DNA of 56,457 nucleotides from the NCBI RefSeq assembly GCF_000620665.1, contig NZ_JIAU01000012.1, positions 1-56,457 of the forward strand, read 5' to 3'. Every line of letters starts with the position of its first letter. Position 1 is the first letter of the stretch. Both the position numbers and the translations under genes were made by a program. Under the pieces are notes generated by a model, which searched no databases, was not told the DNA's origin, and saw only the letters and a list, made by a program, of their open reading frames with translations. Positions 8,760-18,263 of the stretch are shown one piece after another. Source of the stretch: Sphingomonas sp. URHD0057. GTDB lineage: Bacteria; Pseudomonadota; Alphaproteobacteria; Sphingomonadales; Sphingomonadaceae.

Positions 8760-10188
8760 TGGCGACGCAGGTGAAACGAGAATGGTTTCCGCTGCGATGG
8801 GCCTCCGACCCCTTCTTCGCGCGGGGCCGCCTCTCTTGGCTTTGGCTCTCTTCGTTTTCGATTTTTGGCTATTCGCTCCCGGACTCGTCACCTTCGATTC
8901 CATCCGCCAGTACCAGGAAGCGGTAAGCGGCCAGTACACGGACACGCACCCGCCATTGCTGGCCGCCGTTTGGCGCGCGCTACTTCCCCTGTCTCCCGAT
9001 GCGCGTCCGATGCTCGGCCTCAATCTCGTCCTATATTGGGGCTCGTTCGCAGCGCTTGGGCTCTATTGCGTTCGCTCGAACCCGCGGCGGTTGGCAATCG
9101 CCGCCGTGCTCGCCGGACTGTTCCCGTTCTTGCTGTCTTTCTCCGGGGTCGTCTGGAAGGACGTGACGCTGGCTGCGAGCTGGGGCCTTGCGTGCGCATT
9201 GTTGCTCCTTTCATGCTCGTCCCGGCCCGATGGCATGGCATTCCGCGTGCTGTGGACGGCAAGCGCGCTGCTCCTGATCTTCGGCGCTGCGATGCGTTAC
9301 AACGCCGCTCCCGCGGCAATCATATTGGCAATCGCGCTGGTCCAGCCGCTCGATGTCAGCCGCCGCCTGCGCTTCTTCATCTTCGCATTAGTAGCCGCGA
9401 CGGTAACCTTGGCCGTGCCGATCTCGGCCCGGCTACTTCAAGCGAGAGACATGGCGCCCTTTCAAAACCTGGTGCAATGGGACCTTGTCGGTATTTCCTA
9501 TTTCAGTGGACAGAATGCCCAGGCCGATCCACCGGTGGCCCTGCGACCGTACAGCCTCGATTGCTACTCGCCCCGGGTGAACCGCTGCCCATTGGTCGAA
9601 TTCAAGAACACCGGCGAGGCCATCTCGCGCTGGCGCCAGGCGATCGAGCGTGAGCCTCTAGCCTATTTGAAACATCGGGTCCTCGCGTTTGGCATGTTGA
9701 TTCGCTTCGGGTGCAAGGATTGTCGCCCTTATGTTTGGGAGAGCGGAAGCAAGGACAATCCGCCCGGGCTTGGGTATCGGCCGAATGTCGTCCGAAAGGG
9801 CCTCGGCTACGTCATGTTTCAGCTCGGAAAAACCGCGCTTGCTCGCCCTTATGCATGGCTGGTCGCGGCTTTAGGAATGAGCCTCATGCTGCGGGGCAAG
9901 GGCCGAAACCTCGATCTGAACGTGCTAGCGCTGATCGCCCTCTCGGGCGCCGTCTACGTGCTCGGATATGCAATCGCTACGGTCACCGACGAGTTTCGCT
10001 ATACCTATTGGCTGATCTATTCGGTCGTCCTGGTCGGGACCGCATCGGTCTTTGCCGTCGGTGTCCGATGGCGCGACCTGATGGCCTGGGTGGCGGTCCC
10101 CGTCCTCGCCGCGATCGCAGTGGACACGCTGGTGCAGTACGTTCACCCCACTGACGGCATCGCTCCATCCATGGCCGCAATCTATTAG
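8752..10188 (+). CDS. polytopic membrane protein, GT-C glycosyltransferase-like
   Basis: I chose the ATG at 8752; the frame is open further upstream, but that part (Arg/Ser/Trp-rich) has the look of a shadow of the MDR remnant. The 478-residue product has about ten hydrophobic segments. After the first one comes FDSIRQYQEAVSG followed by DTHPPLLAAVW. An acidic residue in the first periplasmic loop and a His-Pro-Pro pair are common in GT-C enzymes (ArnT/PMT-like and related DUFs), which take lipid-linked sugars as donors. It stands in front of the polysaccharide gene block and may transfer a sugar to the polymer or to lipid A in the periplasm. The assignment rests on topology and these motifs only. 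Confidence 0.65.
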   Translation: MGDGDAGETRMVSAAMGLRPLLRAGPPLLALALFVFDFWLFAPGLVTFDSIRQYQEAVSGQYTDTHPPLLAAVWRALLPLSPDARPMLGLNLVLYWGSFAALGLYCVRSNPRRLAIAAVLAGLFPFLLSFSGVVWKDVTLAASWGLACALLLLSCSSRPDGMAFRVLWTASALLLIFGAAMRYNAAPAAIILAIALVQPLDVSRRLRFFIFALVAATVTLAVPISARLLQARDMAPFQNLVQWDLVGISYFSGQNAQADPPVALRPYSLDCYSPRVNRCPLVEFKNTGEAISRWRQAIEREPLAYLKHRVLAFGMLIRFGCKDCRPYVWESGSKDNPPGLGYRPNVVRKGLGYVMFQLGKTALARPYAWLVAALGMSLMLRGKGRNLDLNVLALIALSGAVYVLGYAIATVTDEFRYTYWLIYSVVLVGTASVFAVGVRWRDLMAWVAVPVLAAIAVDTLVQYVHPTDGIAPSMAAIY

Positions 10189-10330
10189 CGGTTTCTCCCG
10201 AGCTGCCTGGGCGGCGGGCAAGCGTGCAGATTGCCTGATCGCGGGATCATGGCATACACGCGGGCGAACGCGGCCGAGCCGGGTTCGGATCGGGACGCGA
10301 TAGGATCGCGAGCCCTCGGACGCGGGAGCC

Positions 10331-11329
10331 TTGTACGTGGCGTTATCAACAGACTTAGGCGAGCGCCGCAGCGTGCTTGTCACCGGCGGCGCCGGATTCT
10401 TGGGGTCGTTCTTGTCCGAGGAGCTTCTTGGCCGCGGCCACGATGTGTTGTGCGTCGACAATTTCTACACCGGCATGAAGCGCAACATCGAGCACCTGCT
10501 CGACAACCCGCGCTTCGAGCTCTTGCGCCACGACATCACCTTTCCATTGTCGGTGGAAACGGACCAGATCTATAATCTCGCCTGTCCGGCGAGCCCGATC
10601 CATTATCAATACGACCCCGTCCAAACCACCAAGACCAGCGTCCACGGCGCGATCAACATGCTCGACGTCGCCAGGAGGACCAAGGCGCGGATCCTCCAGG
10701 CTTCGACCTCGGAGGTTTACGGCGATCCCACGGTTCATCCGCAGCGCGAGGAATATTGGGGCAATGTCAATCCGCTTGGACCGCGCGCTTGCTATGACGA
10801 AGGCAAGCGGTGCGCCGAAACGCTTTTCTTCGACTATCGGCGGCAGTTCGGCCTCTCGATCAAGGTCGCCCGCATCTTCAACACCTACGGGCCCCGCATG
10901 CGTCCCGACGACGGCCGGGTCATTTCCAACTTCGTCGTCCAGGCGCTGAAGGGCGACCCGCTCACAATCTATGGCGACGGCTCCCAGACGCGTTCCTTCT
11001 GCTACGTCACCGACCTGATCTCGGGGCTCATCGCCCTGATGGATAGCGACGACGAGATCACCGGTCCGATCAACCTCGGCAACCCGGTGGAGTTCACCAT
11101 GCGCGAACTTGCGGACCTCATCATCGACCTGTCGGGATCGCGGTCCGCCATCCTACACCAGCCATTGCCGGAAGACGATCCTCGGCAGCGCAGTCCCGAC
11201 ATCGCGCGCGCCCGCGAAACCTTGGGCTGGGAGCCGGGAATCGCCCTTCGCGATGGTCTCCGAACGACCATCGGCTATTTCGAGGAATTGCTGAGCCTCG
11301 GCGTCAACGCGGGGACCGGATCGCAATGA
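10331..11329 (+). CDS. UDP-glucuronate decarboxylase (UDP-xylose synthase)
   Basis: This extended SDR enzyme of about 332 residues has the NAD-binding GGAGFLGSF, the family-specific [17 protein letters not shown], the catalytic Tyr-x3-Lys in ACYDEGKR, and NTYGPRM with RVISNF. These are marks of UXS, which converts UDP-glucuronate to UDP-xylose with internal NAD recycling. The start is TTG 10331, or GTG 10337, after GGGAG; no ATG fits. Its stop overlaps the next gene by four bases (ATGA). It supplies UDP-xylose and so predicts xylose in the polymer. The UDP-glucose dehydrogenase needed to make its substrate is not in the window. Confidence 0.92.
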   Translation: MYVALSTDLGERRSVLVTGGAGFLGSFLSEELLGRGHDVLCVDNFYTGMKRNIEHLLDNPRFELLRHDITFPLSVETDQIYNLACPASPIHYQYDPVQTTKTSVHGAINMLDVARRTKARILQASTSEVYGDPTVHPQREEYWGNVNPLGPRACYDEGKRCAETLFFDYRRQFGLSIKVARIFNTYGPRMRPDDGRVISNFVVQALKGDPLTIYGDGSQTRSFCYVTDLISGLIALMDSDDEITGPINLGNPVEFTMRELADLIIDLSGSRSAILHQPLPEDDPRQRSPDIARARETLGWEPGIALRDGLRTTIGYFEELLSLGVNAGTGSQ

Positions 11330-12312
11330 GCAAGGCACTGATCGTGGGGGGCGCCGGCTATATCGGAGCCCATTGCTGCAAGGCCTTTGCCCAATCGGGT
11401 TGGGAGGTCGTCGCCTTTGACGACCTTTCGCGCGGTTGGCGCGACGCGGTCCGATGGGGACCATTGATCGAAGGCAACCTTCTGGACGGCAAGGCGATCG
11501 GAGCGGCCGTTCGCGACGCCGGTCCCGATGTCGTCATCCATCTCGCGGCGTTCGCCTATGTGGGGGAATCCGTCACCGATCCGGCGCTTTATTATCGCAA
11601 CAATAGCGTCGGGACCCTCAATCTCCTCGACGCCATGCGCGATGCGGGCTCTCAATCCTTGATCTTTTCGAGTAGCTGCGCGGTCTACGGCAACCCGGTC
11701 GTGCTTCCGATTGAGGAAACGCACCCGCGGCTTCCGATCAATCCCTACGGCCGCTCGAAACTCAGTGCCGAGATGATGATCGAGGATTATTCCCGCGCCT
11801 ACGGCTCGCGGGCAGTGTCGCTTCGCTATTTCAATGCAGCCGGCGCCGATCCCGATCTTGAGATCGGCGAACGGCACCAGCCCGAGACCCACCTCCTGCC
11901 GCTCGCGATCGAAGCGGCCTTCGAGCCCAGCGCCGAGCTGGTGGTGATGGGGACGGACTTCGATACGCCGGACGGCACCGCGCTTCGCGATTACATTCAT
12001 GTCACCGACCTCGCCGAGGCTCATGTCGCTGCCGCAAAGTTCCTTCAAGCGACCATCGGATATCACGCGTTCAATTTAGGCACGGGGCAGGGGACGAGCG
12101 TTCTTGAGGTGATCGGCGCCGTCGAGCGGGCTTCAGGAAAGCCGCCAAGCTATCGCCCGGGACCGCGGCGCGAAGGCGACCCTGCCCAATTGATCGCGTC
12201 CAGCAGCAAGGCCAACCAGGAGCTCGGCTGGGAAGCGACGATGTCGGACATCGACACTATCGCCCGTTCTGCAGTCGCCTGGCGCCTGAGGTCCGAAAGC
12301 CGTCCTTCCTAA
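11326..12312 (+). CDS. galE: UDP-glucose 4-epimerase family (GalE-like)
   Basis: This 328-residue extended SDR has GGAGYIGAH at the N-terminus, [27 protein letters not shown], the catalytic Tyr-x3-Lys in NPYGRSKL, and [11 protein letters not shown], all typical of GalE. It interconverts UDP-glucose and UDP-galactose; some members also act on UDP-GlcNAc or pentoses, which sequence alone does not settle. The start ATG overlaps the UXS stop, so the two are probably translationally coupled. A UDP-xylose/UDP-arabinose 4-epimerase activity is a possible alternative given the UXS gene directly before it. Confidence 0.88.
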   Translation: MSKALIVGGAGYIGAHCCKAFAQSGWEVVAFDDLSRGWRDAVRWGPLIEGNLLDGKAIGAAVRDAGPDVVIHLAAFAYVGESVTDPALYYRNNSVGTLNLLDAMRDAGSQSLIFSSSCAVYGNPVVLPIEETHPRLPINPYGRSKLSAEMMIEDYSRAYGSRAVSLRYFNAAGADPDLEIGERHQPETHLLPLAIEAAFEPSAELVVMGTDFDTPDGTALRDYIHVTDLAEAHVAAAKFLQATIGYHAFNLGTGQGTSVLEVIGAVERASGKPPSYRPGPRREGDPAQLIASSSKANQELGWEATMSDIDTIARSAVAWRLRSESRPS

Positions 12313-12315
12313 ACC

Positions 12316-13317
12316 ATGACGGTGCTGGTGACCGGCGTTGCGGGGTTTATCGGCTCCGCAGTCGCGCGACTGCTCCTCACTCGAGACGAGGAGATCGTCG
12401 GCCTCGACAATCTGAACGATTATTACGATCCTTCGCTCAAGAGGGCGCGGATAGAGCGGCTGACCACCGAGTTCGGGCAGCGGTTTCGCTTTGCGGTCGC
12501 CGATTTTGCTGACCCGGCCGCGTTAGGCGAGGCCCTCGCGGCATGCGAGATCGAACGCATCGTGCATCTGGGAGCTCAGGCGGGCGTTCGCTACAGTCTC
12601 TCCAATCCCGCAGCTTACGTCCAATCAAACCTTGTCGGCCACTCGAATATCGTTGAGCTCGCCCGTGCCCGGGACATCAAGCATCTCGTCTACGCGTCCT
12701 CCTCATCCGTCTATGGAAACAATTCACAGCTTCCGTTCCGGGTCGAGGACCGAACCGATCATCCGCTCTCGCTCTATGCGGCGACGAAAAAGTGCAACGA
12801 GCTGATCAGCGAGAGTTATGCGAACCTCTATCGCATCCCGACGACTGGCCTTCGCTTCTTCACGGTCTATGGGCCGTGGGGGCGCCCCGACATGGCGATG
12901 TGGATTTTTACCGAGGCCCTGCTCAGCGGAAAGCCCATCCCGTTCTTCAACGGAGGGCGGATGCGCCGGGATTTCACGTTCGTGGACGATGCGGCGGGCG
13001 CGGTTGTATCCTCACTCGACAGTCCGCCAGCAGACGATCGATCGGTCAAGGCCGGAGGGAGCGTGGGTCCTCACGCCCTTTACAATATCGGGAACAACCG
13101 AAGCGAGGCGCTCGGCCGGGTCATCGAGATTCTCGAAGAGGCGACCGGCAAGCGCGCCTTGCTCGAGCCCAGGCCGATGCAGGCGGGAGACGTGCCCGAG
13201 ACCTTCGCCGATATTGGTGCGGCCGAGCGCGACCTCGGCTTTCGGCCTGCTACGTCCATCGAAGTCGGCATTCCCAGATTCGTCGATTGGTACCGCGACT
13301 ATCATGGCCTCGCCTGA
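12316..13317 (+). CDS. UDP-glucuronate 4-epimerase (CapI/LspL-type)
   Basis: This 333-residue extended SDR has GVAGFIGSA, GLDNLNDYYDPSLKRARIE, VHLGAQAGVRYSLSNPAAYV, and the catalytic Tyr-x3-Lys in LYAATKK, followed by FFTVYGPWGRPDMAM. LNDYYDPSLK and the VYGPWGRPDMA block are characteristic of the epimerases that turn UDP-glucuronate into UDP-galacturonate. It lies three bases behind galE. With UXS, two enzymes here draw on UDP-glucuronate, so the polymer is expected to contain galacturonate as well as xylose. Confidence 0.9.
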   Translation: MTVLVTGVAGFIGSAVARLLLTRDEEIVGLDNLNDYYDPSLKRARIERLTTEFGQRFRFAVADFADPAALGEALAACEIERIVHLGAQAGVRYSLSNPAAYVQSNLVGHSNIVELARARDIKHLVYASSSSVYGNNSQLPFRVEDRTDHPLSLYAATKKCNELISESYANLYRIPTTGLRFFTVYGPWGRPDMAMWIFTEALLSGKPIPFFNGGRMRRDFTFVDDAAGAVVSSLDSPPADDRSVKAGGSVGPHALYNIGNNRSEALGRVIEILEEATGKRALLEPRPMQAGDVPETFADIGAAERDLGFRPATSIEVGIPRFVDWYRDYHGLA

Positions 13318-13415
13318 CAAGCGGCTCCGGCCTACCGCTAGCCTCTTGCGGGCCACCGCTGTTTCGCGGCGGGCCAAGCGGTCCAAATCGAGACGGGTGC
13401 CGGCCGGCACTTTCG

Positions 13416-13464
13416 TTGAACTTCAATTAACGCTAGCATAGGTGACAATAATTAAACGCTAATT
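13416..13464 (+). promoter_or_regulatory. AT-rich island with two near-identical short repeats, possible promoter
   Basis: In an otherwise GC-rich region this stretch is markedly AT-rich. It carries AATTAACGCTA (13425-13435) and AATTAAACGCTAATT (13450-13464), two near copies 25 bases apart. A TTGAAC with a weak TAGGTG 17 bases downstream would be a possible sigma70-like element. It lies between the epimerase and the first glycosyltransferase of the next coupled block, which suits a new transcription start or a regulator site. Confidence 0.3.
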
Positions 13465-13520
13465 GTGGCGTGAGCGCATATGCTTCTTCCTACCGGCCCG
13501 ACGGGCGCACGGCCTTCCTC

Positions 13521-14372
13521 ATGAAGATCAGGGCGCTCAGCCTCGTCAAGAACGAGGGCGATATCATCGCGCACAACCTCCGCGCCGCCTGCGCATGGTG
13601 CGATGCCATTTATGTCTTCGACAACGGCAGCACCGACGGGACGTGGGAGATCGTTCGCGGGCTGGTCGGAGAGCTGCCCGCAATCGTTCCGTTCAAGCAG
13701 GACTCCAAGCCATTCTGTGATTCGCTGCGCCAGCAGATTTTCGAGCGCTTCCGCAATCAAGCGCAGCGGGGGGACTGGTGGTGCATCCTCGATGCCGACG
13801 AATTCTACGTCGACGATCCACGGGCGTTCCTGAAGCGCGTCCCGGACATGTACAGGTCGGTGTGGCCGCAACTCTATACCTATCTGTTTACCGAAGCGGA
13901 TGCGGCGCTGCCTGTCGATGCGCCGGCGCCCGAGCGGCTGCGTCATTACGTCCTTGGCGAATATAGCGAACCTCGCTTCGTCCGGCACGAGCACGGGATG
14001 AGGGATTTTCCCCCGAAGCAATTGCACCCCATCTACCCCGAGCGCATCCGGATGCGTCACTATCCTTATCGCTCGCCCAAACAGATCGAGCTTCGCCTCG
14101 CAACCCGGCGAGAGGCGATGAAGAACGGCGAGTTTGCCCATGAATTGCGCTCAAACTGGGCGACTTCGGCGATTGCGAGCGAGCTCGACCCCAACGCTTT
14201 GCCCGAACGCTGGGAGGAACGGCTGGCGACGTGCGACGAGTGCTGGCTCGATCGCGGCTCCGAAAGGCTCCTGCCGGCGCTGCCGTGGCGCTCGCCCGGC
14301 CTCCCGGCGTCCGGGCCCGAGCCAATCAAGAGTCTCGCCACGCAGATCAAAGAGCTGCTTCTAGGAAGCTGA
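13521..14372 (+). CDS. glycosyltransferase, family 2-like
   Basis: I take the ATG at 13521 (283 residues) because homology-like sequence begins there (KIRALSLVKNEGDII); a GTG at 13470 would add 17 residues without family features, and neither has a clear ribosome site. Recognisable are VKNEG, FDNGSTDGTWEI (the nucleotide-binding strand) and LDADEFY (the metal-binding acidic triad of GT-A folds). The second half is rich in His, Arg and aromatic residues (MRHYPYRSPKQIELR), as in the short GT2-like enzymes sometimes linked to DUF23/GT92. It is cytoplasmic and should add one sugar to the lipid-linked repeat unit; donor and acceptor are unknown. Confidence 0.72.
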   Translation: MKIRALSLVKNEGDIIAHNLRAACAWCDAIYVFDNGSTDGTWEIVRGLVGELPAIVPFKQDSKPFCDSLRQQIFERFRNQAQRGDWWCILDADEFYVDDPRAFLKRVPDMYRSVWPQLYTYLFTEADAALPVDAPAPERLRHYVLGEYSEPRFVRHEHGMRDFPPKQLHPIYPERIRMRHYPYRSPKQIELRLATRREAMKNGEFAHELRSNWATSAIASELDPNALPERWEERLATCDECWLDRGSERLLPALPWRSPGLPASGPEPIKSLATQIKELLLGS

Positions 14373-14414
14373 GTTGCTGGACCTCGTTGCAATCCAATGT
14401 GATACTTGAGGGCC

Positions 14415-15404
14415 ATGTCGAAACAGAGCCTCCCGGCGCGTATCGCGAGACGGCTGCGTTCAGCGCTGAACCTCCCGTCCCCGGCGATCCTGATGTACCA
14501 CAGGATCGCGGACGAACGGTTCGACCCTTGGGCGCTCGCAGTCCGTAAGGAGAATTTCGCCGGGCAATTGGCTTGGCTCAAGACGCACCGCGTCCCGCTC
14601 GGCCTTGCGGAAATGGTCGAGCTGCAACGCCGGCGGAAACTCCCGCCGAAGGCCGTCGCGATAACCTTCGATGACGGTTATTCCTGCAATGCGAGGGTCG
14701 CGGCGCCCCTGCTCGCCGAACACAAAATTCCGGCAACCATGTTCCTTACGACCGGGCCGATCGTCGAGGGCAAGGAATTTTGGTGGGATGAGCTCGAGCG
14801 GATCGTCCTTGCCGTGGAAGCAAGTGAGATGGCGCTGGAGTTGCCGCGCGGGACCCGGACCTTGGCCTTGGGTGAAAAGCGGCCCGACGACCGAACATGG
14901 ACGCCCGGCCATTCACCCCGAACGCCGCGGCAGAAGGCTTATCATGAAGCTTGGTCGGCGCTGAAGCCACTGAAATCCGGCGAACAGCAGTCGATCCTCG
15001 AGGGCTTGCGGTCGACGCATGACCTCTCGCCGGGTCCACGCGAAACGCATCGCCCGATGACTAAGGTCGAGGTGCGAAGCCTCGAGACCTGCGGCATTGA
15101 AGTGGGCGCGCATTCGCTAACCCATACGTCCCTGCCGGACCGGACCAATGAGGAGAAACGGCAAGAGATTGGGGGAAGCCGCGACCGTTGCGCGGCGCTC
15201 ACGGGAAAGGTGCCTCGAACCTTCGCTTATCCTTATGGCGATCTTGACGATGAGAGCGCGGCAATCGTCGAGGCGTTCGATTTCGACTGCGCCTGCACAA
15301 CCCTCGAAGGAAGCGTCAGCAATGACGACCGCTATCGTCTTCCGAGGATCCAGGTTCGAGATTGGGGCCCGGAGCAGCTCCGCGCCGCTTTGGCCGGCCG
15401 ATGA
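14415..15404 (+). CDS. polysaccharide deacetylase (NodB-type, CE4)
   Basis: The 329-residue frame starts at ATG 14415 after GAGG (a TTG nine bases earlier is open). Motifs in order are YHRIADERF near the N-terminus, AITFDDGY (first catalytic and metal-binding Asp), VGAHSLTHTSL (the His-x3-His metal site) and RTFAYPYGDLD. CE4 enzymes remove N- or O-acetyl groups from carbohydrates in a metal-dependent way. No signal peptide is evident, so it may act on the growing lipid-linked sugar in the cytoplasm. Its end overlaps the next gene (ATGA). Confidence 0.85.
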   Translation: MSKQSLPARIARRLRSALNLPSPAILMYHRIADERFDPWALAVRKENFAGQLAWLKTHRVPLGLAEMVELQRRRKLPPKAVAITFDDGYSCNARVAAPLLAEHKIPATMFLTTGPIVEGKEFWWDELERIVLAVEASEMALELPRGTRTLALGEKRPDDRTWTPGHSPRTPRQKAYHEAWSALKPLKSGEQQSILEGLRSTHDLSPGPRETHRPMTKVEVRSLETCGIEVGAHSLTHTSLPDRTNEEKRQEIGGSRDRCAALTGKVPRTFAYPYGDLDDESAAIVEAFDFDCACTTLEGSVSNDDRYRLPRIQVRDWGPEQLRAALAGR

Positions 15405-16333
15405 AGCGGCGCCGCCCGGCCAAATCGGGCGTTGATGTCTCGGTCTGCCTGATCACCTACAATCACGCGCGCTTCGTCCGCTCGGCGGTGGCGAGCGTTC
15501 TCAAGCAGGATATAAGACGGCCGTTCGAGCTCATCATCAGTGAGGATGCGTCAACCGACGGAACGCGCGAGATCGTCGAAGAGCTGGCAAATAAGGATGC
15601 AAGGATTCGCCTGCTGATGTCGCCCTCCAACTTAAGGTCGAACGAACCGGTACGGCGGGCGATTGCCGCCGCCGAGGGCCGCTATATCTGCATCCTTGAT
15701 GGCGACGATCGCTGGCTCGCCCCAGATAAGTTGGAGCGTCAGGCCGACTTACTCGACCGCAATCCCGACATGGCCGCATGCTTTACCAATGCCTTGGTTG
15801 CGTACGATGACGCCACGGGTCCGACCGATATCCGCTGGACCGCGCCCAGCCTCAACAGCCGCGTCAGCTTCAAAGAATTGTGGGAGGGCAATCCTTTTGC
15901 CACTTGCGCCGGGATGCTTCGCAGGGACGCGCTCCACGACCTCGGAAGTTGGTACCTCGACTGCTTCCCGATCACCGACTGGCCGCTTTACCTCCTCTGC
16001 GCGCAATCGGGCGACATCCTGTTCGTCGACGAGCCGTCCGGCCTCTATCGCGTCCACGGCGGCGGCGAAGTGGCGGGAAGGCCGGAGCGGGACCGGCTGC
16101 GACTTATCGGGCGCTTTTACGAACAGATGAAGCGCGCCCGCAATGGCGCATGGTCGGATCACGCGCGGCGGGGCGGCTCTTTGTATTTCGCCGGCAAGGC
16201 CTCGCAGTTCATTGCCGAGAACCGGCGATCCGAGGCTCGCCTTGCACTGGTTCTGGCGCTCAAGGCCGGCGGCGTCGGCAGGTCAGTTCCATGGCGAAAT
16301 TGGCTGGGCCTTTTGCGCCGGGGGTTGGGGTGA
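15401..16333 (+). CDS. glycosyltransferase, family 2
   Basis: The start ATG 15401 overlaps the deacetylase stop. The 310-residue protein shows the GT2 fold: VSVCLITYNHARFVRSAVASV, LIISEDASTDGTREIVEE, the metal-binding DGDD in CILDGDDRW, and a C-terminal region with the conserved TDWPLY and the YRVHGGG loop, as in sphingan and other exopolysaccharide transferases. It is cytosolic, uses a nucleotide sugar, and the sugar is unknown. Its stop overlaps the GTG of the following gene. Confidence 0.85.
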   Translation: MKRRRPAKSGVDVSVCLITYNHARFVRSAVASVLKQDIRRPFELIISEDASTDGTREIVEELANKDARIRLLMSPSNLRSNEPVRRAIAAAEGRYICILDGDDRWLAPDKLERQADLLDRNPDMAACFTNALVAYDDATGPTDIRWTAPSLNSRVSFKELWEGNPFATCAGMLRRDALHDLGSWYLDCFPITDWPLYLLCAQSGDILFVDEPSGLYRVHGGGEVAGRPERDRLRLIGRFYEQMKRARNGAWSDHARRGGSLYFAGKASQFIAENRRSEARLALVLALKAGGVGRSVPWRNWLGLLRRGLG

Positions 16334-17283
16334 GGGCAAAGTTCGTCCCCCGCCCCGAGACGGCCGAGCGTCCCCGCTGGTCGGTCATGATTCCGGCCTA
16401 TAATTCGGCGGCCTTCTTGCGCCGGACCCTGGCCAGCGTGCTTGCCCAGGACCAAGGCCCCGGCCGCATGCAAATCGAGGTTGTGGACGATGCCTCGAGC
16501 GACGATCCGCGAAGCATCGTCGATGAGGTTGGCGGCGGCCGCATCGGCTTTTTCGCGCAGCCGGCGAACCGTGGGCAGATCGGCAATCTGAACTGCTGCA
16601 TCGAGCGGGCGCGGGGCGAGATCGTCCATCTCCTGCACGGCGACGATTATGTGCTTCCCGGATATTATGCAGCGCTCGATCGGGCGTTCGAGCGGAGCGA
16701 GGTGGGAGCAGCCTTCTGCCGCTGGATGATCGTCGATGAAAGCGATCGAACGCTTACCGTATCCGAGCCCGAGCAAGAACATGCCGGTTTGCTTAAAGAC
16801 GCGCTGGCGCACCTCGCGGCTGAGCAGCGCATCGTCACGCCTTCGATCGCCATCCGGCGGCGTGTTTGGGAGCAGCTCGACGGCTTCGATTCGCGGTTGC
16901 GCTGCGCCGAAGACTGGGAAATGTGGGTGCGGATCGCGGCCCATCATGCGATCTGGTACGAACCCGAATTGCTTGCGGCTTACCGTCGGCATGATGGATC
17001 GACCACGGCGCGCGGCAGCCGAAACGCCGAAGAACTTTATTATAGCGGCCTTGCGATTACCCTGTTTGCGCCACTCCTTCCGCCCGAGCGTGCCCGGGAC
17101 ATTGTGCGATCTGCTCGCCGCGCTTACGCCAAGACGGCGATCGCCAATGCCCGGGGCTATCGCCGTCGACGGGATTGGTCCGCGGCCCGGGCCAATGCGG
17201 CCGCGGCTCTGAGGCTCGACCCTTCGCGCGGCTCGTTGGCCGAGCTCGCGCGCGCTTTCCTGAAGCGGCGGGAAGGCGCGTGA
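16330..17283 (+). CDS. glycosyltransferase, family 2
   Basis: I chose GTG 16330, which makes the same four-base overlap (GTGA) seen elsewhere in this block; an ATG at 16291 is also in frame. The 317-residue protein shows WSVMIPAYNSAAFLRRTLASVLAQD, EVVDDASSDD, the acidic triad HGDDYVL, the C-terminal RCAEDWEMWVRIA block with the catalytic ED, and YRRHDGSTT. These are typical for GT2 enzymes with an inverting GT-A fold. Acceptor and sugar are unknown. Confidence 0.83.
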   Translation: MRAKFVPRPETAERPRWSVMIPAYNSAAFLRRTLASVLAQDQGPGRMQIEVVDDASSDDPRSIVDEVGGGRIGFFAQPANRGQIGNLNCCIERARGEIVHLLHGDDYVLPGYYAALDRAFERSEVGAAFCRWMIVDESDRTLTVSEPEQEHAGLLKDALAHLAAEQRIVTPSIAIRRRVWEQLDGFDSRLRCAEDWEMWVRIAAHHAIWYEPELLAAYRRHDGSTTARGSRNAEELYYSGLAITLFAPLLPPERARDIVRSARRAYAKTAIANARGYRRRRDWSAARANAAAALRLDPSRGSLAELARAFLKRREGA

Positions 17284-18263
17284 AGCGCCTCGGGATCGTC
17301 GGTTGCGGGGCGGTCGCGCGCCGATATTATGCGCCGGCGCTTCTCAAGGCTGAGGCGGGCGGCAAGCTGAAATTGGCCGGAGCGTTCGACCCGGACACGC
17401 GTGCGGCGCACCGCTTCCTCGATGACTTTCCGGATGCGAGTGCAGAGGCGACGCTGGAGGGTTTGCTGGGCATCGCCCATGACCAGGTGATCATTGCCTC
17501 GCCGCCCGCCTTTCATCGGGAGCAAGCGATCGCCGCCCTTCGACGGAAAATTCCTGTCCATTGCGAGAAGCCCCTCGCAACGGGCGTCGACGATGCGCTG
17601 GCGATGATCGCGGAAGCGAGGCGCGCCGGCACGCGATTGTCGGTTAACATGGTGCGGCGGAAGCTTCTGTCGGCGCAATCGATCGGCTCGATGATGATGC
17701 TTGGATCGATCGGCGAGCTTCGTTCCATCGAGATTTTCGAGGGCGGCCCTTTTTCCTGGCCGGTCGATTCTCCGGCCTATTTCGATCCGGCGTCGGGTGC
17801 TGTCGGGGTCCTCGACGATCTCGGGACGCACATCCTCGACCTCCTGTGCTGGTGGCTCGGCGCAGCGACCGGCATCACTTATTGCGACGATGCAATGGGC
17901 GGCATCGCCGCCAATTGCCTCATCCAGGCGAGCTTCGGGATCGCCACGGCGCGCATCCGGCTCAGCCGTGACTGGCACCGGCCCAACCGCTGGACCCTCA
18001 TCGGAAGCGAGGGCTTGATCGTCTGGAACCGCGAAGACGAGAGCGTCGAAGCCGAGGTGGGATCGTCACGCTGGCGATTGAGCGGCGCCGGAAGCGGCCA
18101 GCATCAGACCTTTGAGCAAGCCTTCGCGGCGCCCATCGAAGCGATCGCGAATGACTCGCCCGACAGTGCCTTCGTGCTCGCCGGCGACATCCTCCCGAGT
18201 CTCCAGGCGGTGGAGGCCTGCAAGGCGGTTCGAACCGCGATGGCGATGCCATGGCTGAAGTAA
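17280..18263 (+). CDS. Gfo/Idh/MocA family oxidoreductase
   Basis: GTG 17280 overlaps the GT2 stop (GTGA) and gives 327 residues. The N-terminus GIVGCGAVARRYYAPAL is the NAD(P)-binding Rossmann loop; HCEKPLATGVDDALAMI holds the EKP motif that closes the cofactor site; GVLDDLGTHILDLL carries the Asp and His of the active site in the C-terminal domain. Family members oxidise or reduce sugars and nucleotide sugars, often at C3. The partner right behind it is an SDR enzyme, so the two may act in sequence on a sugar nucleotide. The substrate is unknown. Confidence 0.85.
   Translation: MKRLGIVGCGAVARRYYAPALLKAEAGGKLKLAGAFDPDTRAAHRFLDDFPDASAEATLEGLLGIAHDQVIIASPPAFHREQAIAALRRKIPVHCEKPLATGVDDALAMIAEARRAGTRLSVNMVRRKLLSAQSIGSMMMLGSIGELRSIEIFEGGPFSWPVDSPAYFDPASGAVGVLDDLGTHILDLLCWWLGAATGITYCDDAMGGIAANCLIQASFGIATARIRLSRDWHRPNRWTLIGSEGLIVWNREDESVEAEVGSSRWRLSGAGSGQHQTFEQAFAAPIEAIANDSPDSAFVLAGDILPSLQAVEACKAVRTAMAMPWLK

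Noticed and set aside
10189-10330. possible tRNA or small RNA between the GT-C gene and UXS
   Set aside because: Some GC-rich inverted pieces are present, but no cloverleaf, T-loop or terminator could be drawn.
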